Assembly: GCA_020284085.1 (NCBI GenBank)
Contig: JACEVL010000481.1
Location: forward strand, 336,001-400,000
DNA length: 64,000 nt
Direction: 5' to 3'
DNA from: Aporrectodea caliginosa
Lineage: Eukaryota; Annelida; Clitellata; Crassiclitellata; Lumbricidae
Positions 11,512 to 23,590 of this stretch are shown here, piece by piece. A program made the translations under genes and the position numbers. Under the pieces are notes generated by a model. It searched no databases, was not told the DNA's origin, and saw nothing but the letters and a program-made list of their open reading frames with translations. Positions within the stretch are counted from its first letter, which is position 1; the number at the start of each line of letters is the position of its first letter.

Positions 11512-11560
11512 CGATGTCTAGTACAATATAATATTATTTAATCGTACTAGACATCGAGCG
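11508..11560. repeat. Perfect 17-bp inverted repeat (hairpin)
   Basis: cgctcgatgtctagtac (11508-11524) and its exact reverse complement (11544-11560) surround a 19-base AT-rich loop. No gene is adjacent. Confidence 0.9.
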
Positions 11561-11901
11561 AATGAAAGAATTAGAGCGAGATAAAAGCGCAATATAACGC
11601 TTTTCGCTTGCCTCCTAGTGCAGTTGAACAGCGTTGAGAGATATAATTGGCTGTGGTCCACAAACAAGAGTGGGTGCCTGCCATTGATGGTACTGGCGGC
11701 GTTCGCTAAGAGCTGCTAGAAATGGCCGCAGCGCATTTTGCGCATCGACTCAGCTATGACCTACATTACTGGGCTAGTACATGAAATTGGGGGCGTGTTG
11801 GCCTATTATTCGCAGGTCAACTGCACGTGCGGCCTATTAGTATTTGCTGGTCTAGCCTACTGTTAGTGGAGGTGACAGAAAGAAGAGATAGCTACAGATA
11901 C

Positions 11902-11945
<44 letters not shown>

Positions 11946-12854
11946 GTATGCATGTGTGTTTGTGTTTATGTGCGGACGAGGTCAAAGAGCGGGAGCAGAC
12001 AAATCTAGGATTCTGAATGTAACGACTTTAATAATTATGCAAACTGGAATTTCGTTTAACAGCAGTGCATAACATAGTAGCATATTCTTTGGTTTGTTAT
12101 CTGCGTAGATTTTCTGCAGGTTAAACTTCTGCTGACGTCAGGTCAGAAATTATAGAACACTCTTGATAACTTAAATATAAACGCTTAGCCTTATTAGGCC
12201 TACACAGTCTCCTCCTCATCGTTGCTATCTTCTCCCGGTTTGTACTGCCCTATTGCAGATCCAATTACCAGGTAGGGGCCTATATTCGCTCCTACGCTTA
12301 GGTCTCTCCATCCCACTTTTGGCAACCACAGGCAGGCAGACAGACAGACAGACAGATAGGCAGAGAGGCAGACAGACAGACAGATAGGCAGACAGACAGG
12401 CAGACATACAAGCAGACAGGCAGGCATACAAATAGACATACAGGCAAGCAGACAGACAGATAGGCTGACAGACAGACATACAAGCCCACAGGCAGTTATA
12501 CAAATAGACACACAGGCAGACATACAGGCAGGCAGACAGATAGACAGACAGGCAAGCAGTTAGGCATTTAGGCAGGCAGGCAGACAGATAAGCAGGCATA
12601 CAGGCAAGCAGACAGGCAAGCAGGCGATTGCCTAAAAGCAGGAATGAATGCAGAGAGCAGCGCATATAAGACCTGGATGGAGGTCAAAGTCAAAAATACC
12701 CTTGACTTTTAGCTACCGTAAAAGGCAACGGTAGATCCGGCAGAGTGTCCTACTGGTCTATGCCGAGAAAAATCTTCATCTGTCAACTGAAATGCAGATG
12801 GTTCTGTTGCTTTCTTTTCAGATTATTACCTCCACCTCTGCTTAGCTCAGCAAT
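11561..12854. repeat. Upstream region of CRYL1 with GA and CAGA/CAGG repeats
   Basis: A (GA)n tract lies at 11904-11943 and a degenerate CAGA/CAGG tetranucleotide array at about 12330-12630. The Cys/Leu/Ser-rich open frames over the latter are repeat artefacts. No core promoter motif is convincing. Confidence 0.7.
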
Positions 12855-15800
12855 ATGGATTGCAAGAACAAAGGAAAGATAGCTATCATTGGAAGGTAAG
12901 ATAAATATACTGGTCTGTATTATTTTCTTGAACTGGTTCTATTCACTGCTTTCAATTCATGATTTTGGATTTATGACACCCAGAACAAATGCACTGCTAC
13001 ATAGACAAGAAGTATGTACCTATATAATGGCCTATATGTGCGTACATATGTATGTTATGTGTGTATATACAATTATACATTTATATAATATATAGTCCCA
13101 TGTATATTTGTACACATTCATGTATGTATGCATCTATTTACATATGTAGGTATGTATGTATTTATGTATGTGTGTATGTGCAAACAGGTGCATTTATATG
13201 TATGTAAGCATGTGCACAGGTATGTATAGAACTATATAGGCAAGCATGTATATATTTGTGCATGTATGCATGTATGTATGTAAATATGTGTATGTATGCA
13301 TGCATTCATAATGTATGTATAGACATGTATAATTGTATATATATAAAGTGCATATATATATATAATATATATGCACTTTACATATACATACCGTAATTAC
13401 ATATATTATATATGTATTCATGTATATATCTTTATATGTGTGTATGTAGATATTTATGAATGCATGGTTGTATGTGCATTTGTGTGTACATGTATGTGTA
13501 TTATGTATGTATTTATGTCTAAGAATAATATTTGTTACAATAGACACTGAAGTACTAGATCGAACATTGGTGACATAGTCAATACAATTACATAGCTCCA
13601 TACTAGACCCTGTCAGAATTGCTCAAATCATGGCCATCTAGTTTTGCTGTGTGCATTGCCCGTTTTTGTTTCTGGAATGATTGATTTATATAAATATTAA
13701 ATAGCATAATTAAACTTATTGTAACCCTCCATATGTTCTGGCACCGAAGTTCTGGCAACTTCAGCTTCTCTTTGGTCTTTTATATTATCCTTAAACATGC
13801 ATGCATACGTATATATGTGATACGTTCCATAAATTATTACCACGAATGGCTTGTCATTGTAGCGGTCTTATTGGCAAGAGCTGGGCGATGTTATTCGTCG
13901 GTGCGGGCTATAGAGTAACTCTCTATGACGTCGTAAAGAAACAAGTGTCCGACGCTCTGATCGACATTGCACAACGGCTCCATGCGCTGGAGAAAAGTGG
14001 AATGTTGCGAGGGGAAGAGTCAGCAGAGCAACAGTCGAAGCTGGTAACTGGAAGCGATGACCTGGAGGAATGCTTGCGAGACGTCATTTATGTACAGGTA
14101 AAGTAGATCAAGCAGTCTGATCTTTATATGATCTATATAAATTATTATGTTGTTAAAGTTTTAAAAATATTTGCTAACAAGAGACAATGAAGTAGCCACA
14201 ACAATAGGAGGTATCACAATAAATGGCATCAACTGTGGTCTGCAGTGAGGCAGCTCGTTCAATCTTATAATTATGGCAACTAAGATGTGCAGAGACTTGA
14301 ATTAGGGTGAATTATTCGTCAGTTAATTTAGGCTTTTATTAGTTTCTTGCCTATGTAACCTGAAAAATGGACATTGAGAAATAGTTAACTTTAAATTCAG
14401 CATTAATCTTCAAAATGAAAAGAGTTGAACTATATTATTATATATTATATTCGTTTACAGTATTCGTTCATTGAGAAAACTGGTTGTCAAACCTCAACCA
14501 GGTACAGATTATGAAAAAAACTGAACTGAACAATTGAGAGCTAAACGTGAATTGGAAGACTTTTCTCTTTGCATCTTGCGTTTAGGAATGTGTTCCTGAA
14601 TCGTTGGAAATGAAAACTGTTCTCTTCAAGGACCTTGATAGGTTGGCTGATGTCAAGACTATACTTGCCAGTTCTTCGAGTGCCATTCCTTCGTCCAAGT
14701 TCACAGAATCATTGGCCCACAGAGAACGATGTATCATCGCTCATCCGGTAGGTGGGTGGCATGACAAACTGCTGCAACAGCTGTATCAGCAGCATCAGAA
14801 AATTACTTATGACGCCTGTTACTAGATTCTTAACAGAGCGCTGCTACGGAGGAATAATATGATGGATGTGGGGCGCGGTGGTATAGGGGTATGTTCGGTG
14901 CCTTGCAGCCGGAGGGTTGCGGGTTCGAATCCACCTCAAGCCGCCGCGTAGAGACCCTGGGCAAGTCCTTCACTCACAATTGCTCATGCGCTTCGGCGTG
15001 AAACTCCGATTCAGTGTCCGCGCTGTAGTCGGGAGCGCCTCTGAGTAGAAATCTTGAAGGGGCGCTATAACAAGTGCTCGAAATGAATGAATGAATGAAT
15101 GAATGAATGGATGATATTAAGTACTCAGTCAGCCAAACCTTCATTGAACACAAAAATATTATTCATAGTCGGTACAATACGGTAGACATGTCGGCATAAT
15201 GTTGATAAAAAAAGTTGAACCAAGACAGAACCAGGGTTCTACTGCCAGGGTCATCTGTCAATATAATTTTCCAGTGGTATGTCGGTGGGTATACAACTAC
15301 GACTCCACTCGCATTACCTGCAAATGGTAGGTCACTTATTGTAGGCCTATGCATATGCTTCATTCTGGCATCAGAATTTATGGTCAACTGATAATGATCA
15401 TTTCAGTAAGTAATGGCTGAGGGACGCAAATATGACCACATCAGGAGGAACCCAACCTACAAGAGATTGCTGTGGTCGTTTATGTCCCAACGTGTAATCC
15501 ACTGACATTATTTTTAATGCGTAGGTCAATCCTCCGTACTACATGCCTCTTGTGGAGTTAGTTCCGTCTCCCTGGACTTCGCCGGATGTGCTTGAGCGAA
15601 CGCGCAGCCTGATGACGGATCTCGGCCAATCACCCGTGACGCTGAAGAAGGAAGTCCGAGGTTTCATTCAGCCGAGGATCCAGTACGCAATGATAATGGA
15701 ATGCCTCAAACTGGTCGAGGTTTGTAGCAATTGTCTGCAAACCATTTCATCAGATTTACCATCTGCCTGCCTGATCATCTGCCTCCGTATCTTCCCCCAC

Positions 15801-17796
15801 TTCATAGTCATTCACAGACGTCATTGTCATTTTCGTACTTCCGTTGTCATTGTCTTTGGCGTCAGAATCAGCAGAAACTAGTCAAATCAAATTTACTTTT
15901 CCAGATGTTTGAAAGCAATTGACTTCCAGAGAGATTCAGATACACAATCCACCTGTTTCATGCAGATTCCATTGCTTTATTCTCAGCGCTTCATCTCGGT
16001 AGTACCCGTAATCGATTGTTTTCGCCATTGCTTAGTTAGTCTGACACCTTGTTTGTAAGAATCAATCAATCCGATTCCACCATTGTCCACCATATTACGA
16101 TTTAATTGTGTTATGTATAATAGTACTATGGTACTAGGTATAATCGAAAGTTAATGTTCTCTTGATGTAGGACGAAGTCTTGGACGTAGAGGATGTCGAC
16201 AAATTAATAAAAGACGGTCTTGGATTGGTCTTCGCTTTTCTTGGTCCGTTTGAAATGAATCATATAAACAACGAAGGAGGTAGTGCAACATAATAAAAGA
16301 TTTTTCTATCAATTTTCTGTATGATTTCTCAGTCATCGTGAAGATAATGCTGGATACTACAAATGTCGGCTAGTAAGTTGGCCTAGAGCTGCTTTTGTCA
16401 ATCATGCCATTATAGACAAATTAGTTTCTTCTGGTTTGGACGGTGTTTGAACGCGTGCATGTAATAGAAGCGTGATCTAATAATTATGTGGACCATACAT
16501 GTACAAACGATGTGTCGAACATCACACGTATACATATGCCACCTGCGATGAGAAATCTTGAATTCAGTAAAGTAAGGAAGGGCTAGGAGGGTCTTCGGAG
16601 TGACGCTGACCGTCAGTCACGAAGAATTAGTGACTTAAGTGAAAAGAAAGTCTTTTCCGGACTTCCATCTACGAGGCCCTGTAGATACCGGACGACGGAG
16701 GGAAGCTCAGGGAACCAAGTGCTGCAGATTTAATTGTCCGTCGTCTTTCATCGTCCTCGACGCGAAACGGTCCTGGACTCATTTCTAGTTATTTGACATG
16801 TCTGCGCAGGAATTGTTGCAGGCAGGCCATATAGGTCGCATATGCTTCCAAAATATTTATGTGCAGATAATTTTAGTCTATTGCATATAGTTGCACAATT
16901 ATACAAGTGGTCCCTTCACTCGAAGAGATCAGTTATAATTAAATAGATGTTGGTGGCAAAGAGTGTTTCAGCTATACTCAGAAAATTTTACCTCTTCGTC
17001 CCCTGAAACTTTGTTCTCCTATTTATTACACTATTAAGTATATTTTGTGCGATGCTAACTGAGAAGGCGCTATTGTAAATATCTAGGTACATACATGTAC
17101 GTGAATAAATACATAGCCTACTTTGCTATATGCGTTTATGCAAATTTACATATCATGTAAAAAGCTACGCACTACTACTTTCATGTGTGATTGGCCATTG
17201 GGAGTATAACGCCTTTAAGACAGGATCCCTTGTAGCCTATCTGGTAATCAAGTGAAGTCAGTTTCAGCCAACAATCAGTCACATTATGTGTGATTGTAGA
17301 CCGTGTAGAGTGTAGACACAATGAGCTGTATCTCATTACTAAGCAGATCACTCTACAGGGGTGTTATTAGTCACGGTGATGACTACTGCTTAAAGTACAT
17401 TATGTATATTAGGCTATAAATGATAAGCTGTGCATATGCGGTTAAAAGATTGGTTGCATTCAAGATTTGTCTATCGATTTCTGAATAACATTTATTTTAC
17501 ACTGTACAATGAATTTACCAACTGGACTGAATTAAGGGCATACGCTTTTGATCGTATCGTTGTTTGATAACATAGGCATTCGATCATTCTTTGAACTGGA
17601 AGGTGAGGAAGTGGACGCCGTGGCATCTTCGCTTGGTCCTCCAGTCTCCATGCAATCGACAACGGACCTGATTAAGAAGATCTCTGACCGCATGGCTGAC
17701 GCCGTTCCAGTTGAAAGCCTCGCAGAGCGACGCAAGTGGAGAGATGACCGTCTGGCTGCTCTGGCCAGACTCAGAAATACATTGCAAGACAGTTGA
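12855..17796 (+). CDS. CRYL1: Lambda-crystallin homologue / L-gulonate 3-dehydrogenase-like
   Basis: Six exons join in phase: 12855-12895, 13863-14097, 14586-14747, 15525-15719, 16171-16279 and 17537-17796, giving 333 residues (mammalian CRYL1 is about 319). Residues 7-16 give a Rossmann NAD motif (GKIAIIGSGLIGKSWA, with the Gly-x-Gly-x-x-Gly spaced across the exon 1/2 junction). The 3-hydroxyacyl-CoA-dehydrogenase-like catalytic positions Ser124 (ASSSSAI), His145 (IIAHPV) and Glu157 (LVELVPSPW) are all present at mammalian numbering, but position 196, normally Asn in F-V-L-N-R, is Pro (GFIQPRIQYA). The C-terminal helical domain has EGLG-like DGLGLVFAFLGPFE and the final RRKWRDDRL. CRYL1 oxidises L-gulonate to 3-dehydro-L-gulonate with NAD in the cytosolic uronate cycle. 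The exon 6 acceptor is uncertain: an alternative after catag near 17569 would shorten the protein by about 11 residues. Intron 1 is TGTA-rich; intron 3 carries a SINE. Confidence 0.92.
13022..13520. repeat. Degenerate (TGTA)n region with AT hairpin
   Basis: Intron 1 of CRYL1 carries about 500 bp of imperfect TGTA/TATG repeats. Within it, 13344-13380 is a near-perfect palindrome (taaagtgcatata ... atatgcacttta). Confidence 0.85.
14869..15110 (+). mobile_element. tRNA-derived SINE in CRYL1 intron 3
   Basis: Head gggcgcggtggtataggggtatg with box A-like TGGTATAGGGG and box B GGTTCGAATCC, a ~150-bp body containing accctgggcaagtccttcactcac, and a tail of (AATG)n. The phrase 'gcaagtccttcactcac' also occurs in the SINE copy at 33.3 kb. 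Confidence 0.8.
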
Positions 17797-18224
17797 AACC
17801 CAGTGCTTCTTCCATTCAGCTTAAATCATGAGTTGCATCTGTTCAGTATTTGACGTATATTACGAATGCACACACTAGTATTTAAACCTTAACGTCTTAT
17901 CGTGTAATATTCATGCAGATGACTGAAATATAAAAAATAGCAATGTTACTTGTGTTCCGACAAACTGATCACACTTAACTAGTCATGCAAACATTAAGCA
18001 CTCCTGTCAAACAATTCAGCAGGATAGTCACGTGTCATCTCGACGAAGCAGTCCGTAACCACAGAGCCTATCAATTGAGGGTTGGCCTTCAACAATTATT
18101 GTTCGGGCGTTATAGAAGTTGTATTATTATAAATTGCTACTACTGTCAAATGTTACTATTAGTTATTATTGCATTCATATTCGTCCGGATCTCTCTACTG
18201 AGGTTCCATAAATTTTTGATTCCT

Positions 18225-18380
18225 CCATTAACAGTTTCAACACTGCAACTGGCCCACCATCATCTGCCACTGGCTACACTATCTGTCAACTCTATTCGGG
18301 CTTTCCACTCAAAATGAAGTCTCACCTCTTCAAGAAGTCCTTCCCGACTCATCTGATTCCCCGCCTTCTAATTCTTTTCG
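18225..18380 (+). mobile_element. LINE 3' remnant (weak)
   Basis: The sequence ttccactcaaaatgaagtctcacctcttcaagaagtccttcc corresponds to the F.S.LK.HLFKKSFP end pattern of CR1/L2 reverse transcriptases but is frame-disrupted. Confidence 0.35.
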
Positions 18381-18649
18381 ACCTAACCGACACCCGCCTT
18401 ATCAGCTGATTTGACTCCTCTTTGATCTGCACTTGTTCTACAGGCTACGTTACAAATATAGTTCATCGCATCGAATATTACGGTCTAATGAAAGCGGGGA
18501 AGGCTAGATAATCTGCGTCAGCTTCTTCTCCTCGTGTGTCGTCTGTCGTATGACTCGTATCGTATCGTATCTAATAATTCATAAAGTGCATCTCGCAGAA
18601 TAACTTCAGAGGCGCTCTCAACACGGAAGTCCCAGAGAAAAAGAAACGC

Positions 18650-18855
18650 CTTTAAAGAACGAGAGACCGATGAGGAAAACTAGTAATTAGTTTCACCCTT
18701 TTTAGTGAGGGGAGGGTAATTCCAAATGGAGGGACCCACAACAGCAAACGCCCGGTGTTTGGACAGAGCAGTCCTAGTCCTAGGAACAAAGAGAACAAGC
18801 CGACCTGAAGAGCGCAAAGAGGATGCAGATAACGGTGGGCTGTCTGTATCAATTT
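18650..18855 (-). mobile_element. LINE 3' remnant
   Basis: The minus-strand frame includes LVLFVPRTRTALSKHRAF followed by AVVGPSIWNYPPLTKK, the typical C-terminal segment of CR1/L2-type reverse transcriptase. Only about 65 residues remain. Confidence 0.6.
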
Positions 18856-19048
18856 TGTAAGTTCGTATACGCTTTAATGTAATAAGTTGTTTGTTTTATA
18901 CATGCTATTGTTTGCGTTCCAGTCTGTGTAATTGTAATTGCAAATTATTATAATTTTCATGAATTCTATCCAAAGTTCCAAACTCGAGAAACTCAAGCTC
19001 AAACCTCTGGCAACCGAACTTGGACTCTCAGTAGGCGTATTTCATTTT

Positions 19049-20043
19049 GGTATCCATCGAAAATGTCGCGAAGAAAATGTCGCGGTAAAAATGTCGCAGA
19101 CAAAATGTCGCGGATAACAATGTCGTTGATATATAATGTCGCGGATAAAAATGTCGCGGATAAAAATGTCGCCGTTAAAAATGTCGCGGATAAAAATGTC
19201 GCGGATAAAAATGTCGCGGATAAAAATGTCGTTGATATTTTCCCCGCGACATTTTCACCATACTGGGAACCGTATGACAGTAGCCTATAACACTAAACTA
19301 TGAAGAACGAAATTCGAAGACAATTTTTAACTTTGACCGTTTAATACTAAACTATTAAGAACGATATACGATATACGAAGACAATATACGATATACGAAG
19401 ACTAAACTATTAAGAACGATATACGATATACTAAACTAAAGTATTAAAAACTATAATGTTCCTACTAGAATGTTCGTACTAGAATGTTCGTACTACAGCC
19501 TACTAGAATGTTCGTATAGAGAATAGAATGTTTGTATTAAAAAACTATAATGTTCCTACTAGAATGTTCGTACTAGAATGTTCGTACTACAATGTTCGTA
19601 CTACAATGTTCGTATTAAAAAATAGAATGTTCGTACTATAATGTTCGTACTAGAATGTTCGTACTACAATGTTCGTACTACAATGTTCGTATTAAAAAAT
19701 AGAATGTTCGTACTATAATGTTCGTACTAGAATTTTCATATTCAAATTTGCAATCTCAAGTTGTGAGCAATACCCCGCAGATAATCGGTAGTTGGACGAA
19801 GTCCATAGTCTGCCACAATAGAGCAGATAGTAAACAAGACGCGACGAAATTGTGAACGGCGACATTTTTATCCGCGACATTTTTATCCGCGACACTATGT
19901 ATCAACGACATTTTTAACCTCGACATTTTTATCCGCGACATTTGTATCCGCGACATTATATATCAACGACATTTATATCCGCGACATTTTGTCCGCGACA
20001 TTTTTAACGCGACATTTTCTTCGCGACATTTTCGATGTGAACC
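19049..20043. mobile_element. Non-autonomous TIR element with tandem-repeat termini (AATGTCGCGG)
   Basis: Both ends are arrays of a 12-16 bp unit (aaaatgtcgcggat): 19059-19255 forward and 19855-20035 in inverse orientation. Outermost bases GGTATCCATCG and CGATGTGAACC are imperfect inverted repeats flanked by a 9-bp direct repeat TTTCATTTT (19040-19048, 20044-20052). The centre, 19455-19735, is a second tandem array of about 13-16 bp (aatgttcgtacta). No protein is encoded. A 9-bp duplication would fit Mutator-like mobilisation, but the superfamily is inference. Confidence 0.8.
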
Positions 20044-21167
20044 TTTCATTTTTACGCCATTGGTTGATTTTGTCTTGTGCTCAGCAGATGTTATTAGCTA
20101 TTGTAAAGTGATTTATTTTTATTAGTTATAATTTCCTATTAAAAATGAATTCGTATTTGTAGTGACTCTGCTTGACGATGATGATGATGATAATGATGAC
20201 GATGAAGGTGATGATCATCATCGTCACCATCAATCTGGAGCGTTACCGTAATTTGCAACACTTGGCCAACCGCGTTGGCTTTAGAGTTATCTCCAGGCTC
20301 TGTGTAAATGTGCTGTAATGTAAATCTTCGAAATTTCTCAGCGTCATACAAAAGCCGCTTCAGGGAGACCAGTTTAATCACCGGCGCTATATAAAATCAT
20401 GTCCGCAATAGCCAGGCTGCTCTGTTCGTTCCGATGCCAGGTCAGAATCCGTGGAGGTCAAGCCGAGGAGACAGCATGGTGCTACGGTGGTATCGTTGAT
20501 GATGGTGGTCGTGTGGTGGCGCAGTAGTAGAGTCGGTATAGGATAGCTTGAAGAGTTCAGTCGTGAGTCGAAAGTAGCAGAGGAGAGTGCAAGCGGACTA
20601 GAGGTGAAATTAACAGGCCATGTAGGGATGGGTGAACTGGCGTGGGTCTGCCTTCATTGTCATGGTTCGTGTTTATCAGGACCGTCCGACCTTACCTGCC
20701 CCCACCCATACGGCTAGTGGGGGCGTAGACAATCCAAGCTTGAAGCGTCCTTACGTGATTCTATCTGTTATCGGAGCATGCGAAGTGGCCAACTTCGTCA
20801 TTCTGTTCGATGACGCTCATTTAAAGCGTCATTTAGCCTTTGCGATATCATCTAGCCAGCGCTATCTAGATGTAGACCTACTTGAAAAGATTTTACATCC
20901 TGTCTAATATGCTTTGTCATGCTACTGGTCCTGTAACGGGATCAACATAAAACAATGCAACTCTATATACATGTAGAGTATTACAGGTTTTAGCAACGTA
21001 CGTGCATTCAGGTCAAACTACTACTTTGAATATGAAAAAGTGCTACCTATGTGAAGTGATTAACTATAAAATTATTGTTTTTCCCTACGGTATATTTAAC
21101 CTTCTTCAGCGTCACGGGTCTAAATATCTAAACTATTCTTCTCTTGTACATGACCTAGTGATCTATA
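20044..21167. other. Intergenic region with GAT repeat and a dispersed repeat
   Basis: A GAT/GAC triplet tract lies at 20176-20225. Segment 20330-20462 is the inverse complement of 41741-41860 (tgacct..atcggaac, attgcggac, tatagcgccggtgat, ctggtctccctga). An open frame at 20632-20907 (91 codons) shows no domain I recognise. Confidence 0.5.
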
Positions 21168-21754
21168 CACGGTGGTTCAATAAAAAGTAAGCCAAACGTT
21201 TGGTCGCTACCATTTGGTCTTCATTGATCCTGGAGTAAAAAAAAAATTAACGGAGCCTATTATCGCGACGTTCTGCTGTCACAACATCTTCTATCTATCT
21301 GAAGGCGATTTTGTTTTTCAACAGGACAGTGCCCCAGCCCACAGAGCCAGAGACACCATCGAAATGCTAACAAGAGACACACCAGACTTCATTTCTCCAA
21401 CATTATGGCCTCCGAACAGTCCAGATCTAAATCCTGTCGACAATAAAGAGTGGAGCGTCATGCAAGAGCGAGTCTATCAGACAGCAATCCATGATGTAGC
21501 TTAAACGATATGAAGCAACGCTTGTTGAAAGTGTGGGATGGTCTGGATCAGAGGATAATCGACGATGCTGTTGCCCAATGGCGCCAGAGCCTCCAGTGGA
21601 AGCAGAAGGAGGACATTTTGAACATCTTCTTTAATTAAATAATTAACAAACCATACTACTGAGAGTTTCTTCACAAAATATTAAATACTATTTTCATGTT
21701 AGAAGTACTTATATGAAATACAAAGTTTGGCTTACTTTTCATTGAACCACCGTG
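21168..21754 (+). mobile_element. Deleted mariner-type (DD37D) element
   Basis: Inverted termini cacggtggttcaat ... attgaaccaccgtg, about 30 bp long, are flanked by TA (21166-21167, 21755-21756). Only the C-terminal half of a transposase remains, from 21214: QQDSAPAHRARDT ... NSPDLNPVD with 37 residues between the two Asp, then QERVYQTAIHDV. A frameshift near 21500 moves the last ~45 codons to another frame, ending near 21638. The N-terminal and first-Asp regions are deleted. Confidence 0.88.
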
Positions 21755-21959
21755 TATACGTACACGGGCTTGTTGATGTTAGTTCACGTGTCAAGATGTA
21801 GGTTAACGCTCTATTGATCCAAACCTTCTGCGTGCCGCTTAAAGTAGGCTCTAATAACGGATCATTATTTTGTTTTTGTGTATTTTCTTTCCGTTCAGAG
21901 TTTAATAATAAATCCAAAGGTTCGGTCGGATGTAGGCATATACTTCTGAATTCGCTGTT

Positions 21960-23185
21960 TTAGGTCGCTTGCTCATATCAAAGCGAACGTCCTGGCCAAC
22001 TGCTGCTGAGTATGTATGAATCAAACGATTCTACTACAACGGCTTGAGACCTCCTGTGGACTCATGGGTACTCCTCTCCTTTGGCTTCGGTCCTATACCT
22101 GTCCAATCGCACCCAAATGATAATCTCTGGTGACTCCAGGACTCAGTGGGTCCCTGTTATTTTGGGTGTTCCTCAGGGTACTGTCCTAGGCCCGCTCTTA
22201 TTAATTTAATGCACAACTAATATTTTCTCTCTTTTCCATAACCGTTCTGCGACTGGCCACTTTTTGCTGATGTTGTCCATAGACCTCCTTATGCGCAACT
22301 CCTTCTCGCTAGTCAAATTGAGGCTCTCTCCTAAGATCTCCATCTCTGGATGTCTTCTAATCGTCTTTCCTTAAACTCCTCTCAAACCCAGCTAATTTGG
22401 TTTGGAACTTCTCAGCAGCTCAAACAACTTGACTATGCATTACTCTCTGAAAGGTTTCCTCATTTGACCTTTTCGTCTAGTGTCCGAGACCTGGGTGTCA
22501 CTCTAGACAGTTCTCTTACTTTTACTGAACACATTGCCAAGCTTTCTCGCTCTTCCTACTTCCAACTAAGGCATTTCTGGGCTATTCACAAATCTGTTTC
22601 ATCTTCGACCTTTACCTCAATTCTCCATGCTTTCGTCTGCGCGCGAATAGACTACTGCAATTCTCTCCTTGTTGGTCTCCCTAAGGTTCGCCTATCTCCT
22701 CGACAGTCAGTACTTAATGCTGCTGCTAGACTGATTGCTCGTCTTCCTCGATTCTCCCAAATCTCTACATCCATGGTTGAAGAACTTCACTGGCTCCCTC
22801 TATCTGTCCGAATACAATTCAAGGTTCTTATTTTAGTCCTTAAGTCATAGTTGAGTATTGCTCCGAAGTACCTTTGCGATCTCATGCTTCGACCCCTCTC
22901 TGCCACTTCGCTGCGTCCTCTTCGATCCTCTGATCGGCTTGACCTTTTGTTCCCCGTGTCAGGACTGCGATGGTTAAATCCAGGTCGTTCGCCTGCATAG
23001 GTCCTTCTCTGTGGAATGGACTTCCTCCACCGGTTCGCTCCGCCATCTTTCTGGTAGTCTCTCCTCATCTTTTTCTAAACGAAAATCCTGTCTCTTCCCT
23101 CGGGTTGCTCGCACTGGGAGCGCTTCTGAAAGGCTTTTGCTGCGAGAAGCGCTTTATAAATAGCCAAATACAATACAATACAATG
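21960..23185 (+). mobile_element. CR1/L2-type LINE, 5'-truncated
   Basis: Reverse-transcriptase fragments in shifted frames: GVPQGTVLGPLLLI near 22165-22205, then a continuous frame 22350-22850 with LNSSQTQLIWFG, SSSVRDLGVTLDSSL, ARIDYCNSLLVGLP and EELHWLPLSVRIQFK, ending SFACIGPSLWNGLPPPVRS near 23040. The 3' end is gcgctttataaatag followed by an (ATACA)n tail at 23162-23182. Several stops and shifts make it inactive. Confidence 0.88.
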
Positions 23186-23249
23186 TATGTTGGTAATGTA
23201 TGTGCAGGGGTGTGTATGACACACACAGGAATTTGAGAGAGGAATAGAT

Positions 23250-23407
23250 TGAAGACAGACAGAGACGGCCAAAAACACAGACAGACACACAGACACATTG
23301 ATATACAGACACAGACATAGGCAGCGAGAAGGACAGACAGAGATACAGATCGAGAGGGAGACGGCAAGACAAACAGTCAGACAGACAGACGGACAGTCAG
23401 ACAGAGT
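23250..23407. repeat. Degenerate (CAGA)n array
   Basis: Imperfect CAGA repeats interrupted by CACA and GAGA. The open frames over it are low-complexity artefacts. Confidence 0.85.
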
Positions 23408-23590
23408 AAAGAGAGAAGACAAAGACCTGTGCTATGCGTAGGCGTTGCAGGAATGCACTATCGTGCGTAGCACAGGTAGGGGAATCGTGCCTGTGGTTAA
23501 GCCACACAAGCCTGCAAGTGAAAATATGTAGACCGAGCGACGCCGACCAAAAGACTACTTAAGTGTAGTAGTGGGGGAGGGCAGACACTC

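Larger units (their letters stand above)
17797..19048. other. Downstream of CRYL1: two LINE tail remnants
   Basis: Apart from the two LINE fragments listed separately (18225-18380 plus, 18650-18855 minus) I see no gene. No clear AATAAA signal follows the CRYL1 stop. Confidence 0.4.

Noticed and set aside
12200..12665. Overlapping Cys/Leu/Ser-rich minus-strand frames resembling membrane proteins
   Set aside because: They are produced by the CAGA/CAGG array; all frames look alike and flanks have no coding pattern.
19063..19255. CRISPR-like regular short repeats
   Set aside because: Units are contiguous without unique spacers, occur in inverted pairs and lie in an animal genome; they are element termini.
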